This document shows positions 8,901 to 11,633 of a stretch of 11,633 nucleotides of DNA, one piece after another. This DNA is from Smittium mucronatum (lineage: Eukaryota; Kickxellomycota; Harpellomycetes; Harpellales; Legeriomycetaceae). The notes under the pieces were generated by a model. The model saw only the letters and a program-made list of their open reading frames with translations. It was not told where the DNA came from and did not search any database. The stretch's first letter is position 1. Each line of letters begins with the position of its first letter. The stretch is from assembly GCA_001953115.1 (NCBI GenBank), contig LSSL01001041.1, forward strand, positions 1-11,633. The letters are read 5' to 3'. The position numbers and the translations under genes were made by a program.

Positions 8901-11604
8901 CTGAAAACTTTTATTAGACACAAAATAAAAATATTTACACACTAATATAACTTATAATATATTACAACCGCATTTAAAGATTATTTTTTCTATGTAGCTA
9001 AAAAGTGAATTTTAATAACCATCCTATTAAAAAATTATTACTTATGCAAATTTTATCTTTAGCATAAAAAAGACTTTCTCCTTGAAATAAATAAGCTTAT
9101 CTTCTCTTTATTAAAACATTCCATTCAGTATCTCGTGGTCTAAATTATAAAAATAGTACTATATTTCATCTAGATTTGTATTTTTCTTAAATAAAACTTA
9201 TTAGTCTCTTATTTAGTTATGTGGCACTTAGAAAAAATTTAAAAAAAATGATTAGGTGAAATAATAAATATTTATTACCTTTAGATAATAATTAAATGTT
9301 AAAGTTACTGTATTTTTTGCTTAAATTGAATGCACCGTAGCAAACTTCATTAGTTTAAACACGCTAAAAGTTTTAAAATTGAAATTTTATTTTATATTTA
9401 GGTGCTATAAATGCAAAATAAATGTATTACGCATCTAATTCGGATAATAAAATACGCAAAATAAGATATATGTGAACTTTAAAATTCTAAAGCACAGTAA
9501 ATAAGACAATTTTTCAAAAAAAAATGTGATGGGAAAGCTATTGAACAGCTTTTCCGGAGATGCTGCTTCAACTGAACTATTAATTTGAAAAACAGGTACC
9601 ATAAGACTCGCTTGTATTACAGTTTAGAAGATTTATAATTATATAAGCCTTATATCAATTTGTTTTTTTTGGGATCATTTTATCTAAAGTGAACATATTT
9701 TTGACATTACTAATTTAGAAAAATATTTTGAAATTTCACCATTTATTCATTTTAGATTATTAACTGATAAAAATATAATATATACGTAGATAAATATAAG
9801 AGTAAAAAACATTTATTTAATTTAGATACAAGTAATTTTATACAATTATTAAACTTGATCTACTAGTTCCTAAACAATAAACCCCTGAAATATTAAACAA
9901 GTCTTATAATACACATAATAAATTGATATAAAACTATAAAATCATTTATAGGATTAAAATTACAGCAAAAAAGTAAACAATAATAATATCATTTATGTTC
10001 TGTATCTATTCAGTGAAATAACATCACCATTTTTACTAATTTTTTCTTTTTATATTCCAGATAACATTAACTCATATCTTTTAAAAAACCAAGGAATGAT
10101 TAGATTACACAGATTTTTTTGATATTTGCTGAAGCGATTCAGATTTTATTTTATTTAAAGAATTAATACTGTTTTTTATATAAAGTGAAATTGATTTTGC
10201 CGTATATTATCATTATTGTAACCCTCTTTTTTTATTAAAAGTTATAGATATTTTGTTTTTTTTGAAAATTCTTATTGAGGGAATAAATTTTCACATGAAA
10301 ACTTAAAGCCATGACCTCATACTGGAAGTTTTCATTTTTTTTAAATAATTTTAGTCGTATACAGTTTACCTATACGCAATATCTATTAATTCTTCGATCC
10401 AATAGCATTTTTTCATTCTTATTCTCTATTTATTTGAGAATTTATATTTATAAAAGATCAGTCCGCATATCAAAAAAAAAAATTCGCAAAATGAACCCCA
10501 ATTCAAAAAAAAAAAACAAAACATAATTGTTAGAAAATTAGAGTCTAAATTCAGCAAAATCAGTTAATATTTAAATAATAATTTATTTATCTCTGCCACA
10601 CTTGCTTTTTAAAATTGACTAAATTTCAGCACCTAATTATATGCAGCATAGAACCAGCAAATAATAAAAATAAAAATATTTAATATGTGAATTTAATTCC
10701 CAATAATCGGAATATTATTTAATGTGGCTATCTTTTAGGTAAATATCTAAAAAAATGTTCAAAATATTTATAACGTATAAACATTTCTAATTTCCTAAAA
10801 AAATCATGAATTTTCGAAAATATGAAAAAATAACCGAATCATTTATTTCAAAGAAATAAACCATGATTTATATTTTCTTAGACAGCCTATTAAGAGTTAA
10901 AGTTATTAAAAAAATAATTTAACGTTAATATTTAAAAAAATAAGTTATTAGTTTCACTATTTTTTTTATTATGTAAAAAAATTGGCCAATCCCTAGAACC
11001 CATTTTTTACTCGATTATTTTTAAAATGGTATTTATACGTATTTAAACTTAATATAAATGGGCATTGATAAGACAGAGTAGTGATTAAATTTATGGTAAT
11101 TCATTTTTTAAATATCAAGTAATATTAAAATACCAAACAAACGTCCATAGCATTTTTTAGGTAATTTTTTCTCTTTTTTCTCTTTTTTAGCTGTATTTGT
11201 TTTTTAACCTGTTTTTTTTATCTAACCTGATTTTGATTTATTTAATTATGCAATATATCTAATTATAAAAAAATAGGTTGTATAAATACCCAGGGGAACA
11301 TATATAATTTTTTAGAGTTTTTTTATTTACATTGCGTCATTTTAATCAAGTTTAAATCGTACTATGTGGATAAGCGTTCGAATAAATATGTGACGATAAT
11401 TATTTATGCACTTTAGAAGAAAAAAAATGTGTGTAAAGAGAAAAAATTAAAATTAAAATCTTCTATATATTTCTGTCCAAATGTTCAGTGTTTTTATTTT
11501 TAAAAATTAAGGATATAACTTATATACATAATTATATCATCACTATCTCAGTTTTAAAACTTTAAAGCTATGACAACCATATTAAACATCATTAATCCCC
11601 GTGG
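8901..11604. other. A+T-rich non-genic stretch
   Basis: I see no supported gene here. A small island at about 9530-9610 has more G+C than its surroundings. On the minus strand it starts a 55-codon ATG frame (9602 down to 9435) whose first half looks coding (INSSVEAASPEKLFNSF) and whose second half reads as ordinary A+T-rich noise. The plus-strand frame at 10311-10526 is low-complexity and Lys/Asn-rich at its end, as expected from A runs. A pyrimidine-rich tract ending in TAG at 11166-11190 resembles a splice acceptor but has no open frame after it. Confidence 0.6.
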
Positions 11605-11629
11605 TTTTTTTTTTTTTTTTTTTTTTTTT
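11605..11629. repeat. T25 homopolymer near the right edge
   Basis: Twenty-five consecutive T bases are flanked by CCCCGTGG on the left and ACGG on the right. Read on the minus strand it is a long A tail, which could mark a retroposed element pointing leftwards. No element is recognisable beside it, and simple slippage is enough to explain it. Confidence 0.95.
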
Positions 11630-11633
11630 ACGG

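Noticed and set aside
9435..9602. A 55-residue minus-strand gene
   Set aside because: Only the first half looks coding, the second half crosses a 9-T run and A+T-rich noise, and the opposite strand looks equally plausible over the same bases.
10311..10526. A 71-residue gene ending in a Lys/Asn-rich tail
   Set aside because: The tail is produced by A runs, the rest is low complexity, and there are no splice or family signals.
11166..11190. A splice acceptor with a strong pyrimidine tract
   Set aside because: No open frame follows and no exon can be built around it; CT/T runs are common in this DNA.
11375..11395. A tRNA T-loop, from GCGTTCGAATAAAT
   Set aside because: No acceptor stem, D-arm or anticodon arm can be folded around it.

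Overview
This window looks like nuclear DNA from a eukaryote with a very A+T-rich, gene-poor genome, most likely a fungus. The reasons are one gene split by five short GT-AG introns (68-115 bases), a product that reads as the fungal form of a mitochondrial ribosomal protein, and long stretches of homopolymer- and microsatellite-rich DNA with no sustained open frame. A low-G+C early-diverging lineage such as Glomeromycotina would fit the composition, but the sequence does not settle the lineage.

The only gene I can support lies at 5046-6368 on the plus strand. It has six exons that join in frame to 295 codons plus a stop. The product is the large-subunit mitochondrial ribosomal protein mL44 (called MRPL3 / 54S L3 in fungi). 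It has a basic mitochondrial presequence, an RNase III fold with most of its catalytic acids replaced, and a C-terminal double-stranded-RNA-binding-type domain. The presequence sits on its own small first exon and is missed if only uninterrupted reading frames are considered.

Layout: 1-314 is a perfect (TATAC)n array that runs off the left edge. 315-4430 is A+T-rich DNA with scattered small open frames. 4430-5045 is a somewhat less A+T-rich upstream flank. 5046-6368 is mL44. 6369-11604 is again A+T-rich and non-genic, with a 12-G run and a few short islands that look exon-like on the minus strand. 11605-11629 is a 25-base T run close to the right edge.

I see no tRNA gene, CRISPR array, intact transposon, operon, riboswitch or multi-gene system, and I do not think the window contains a new biological system. 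The points worth a second look are the hidden presequence exon, the loss of catalytic residues in the RNase III domain, a short stretch near 1136-1184 resembling a conserved large-subunit rRNA segment, and a few isolated exon-like or retroelement-like fragments, all of them weak.
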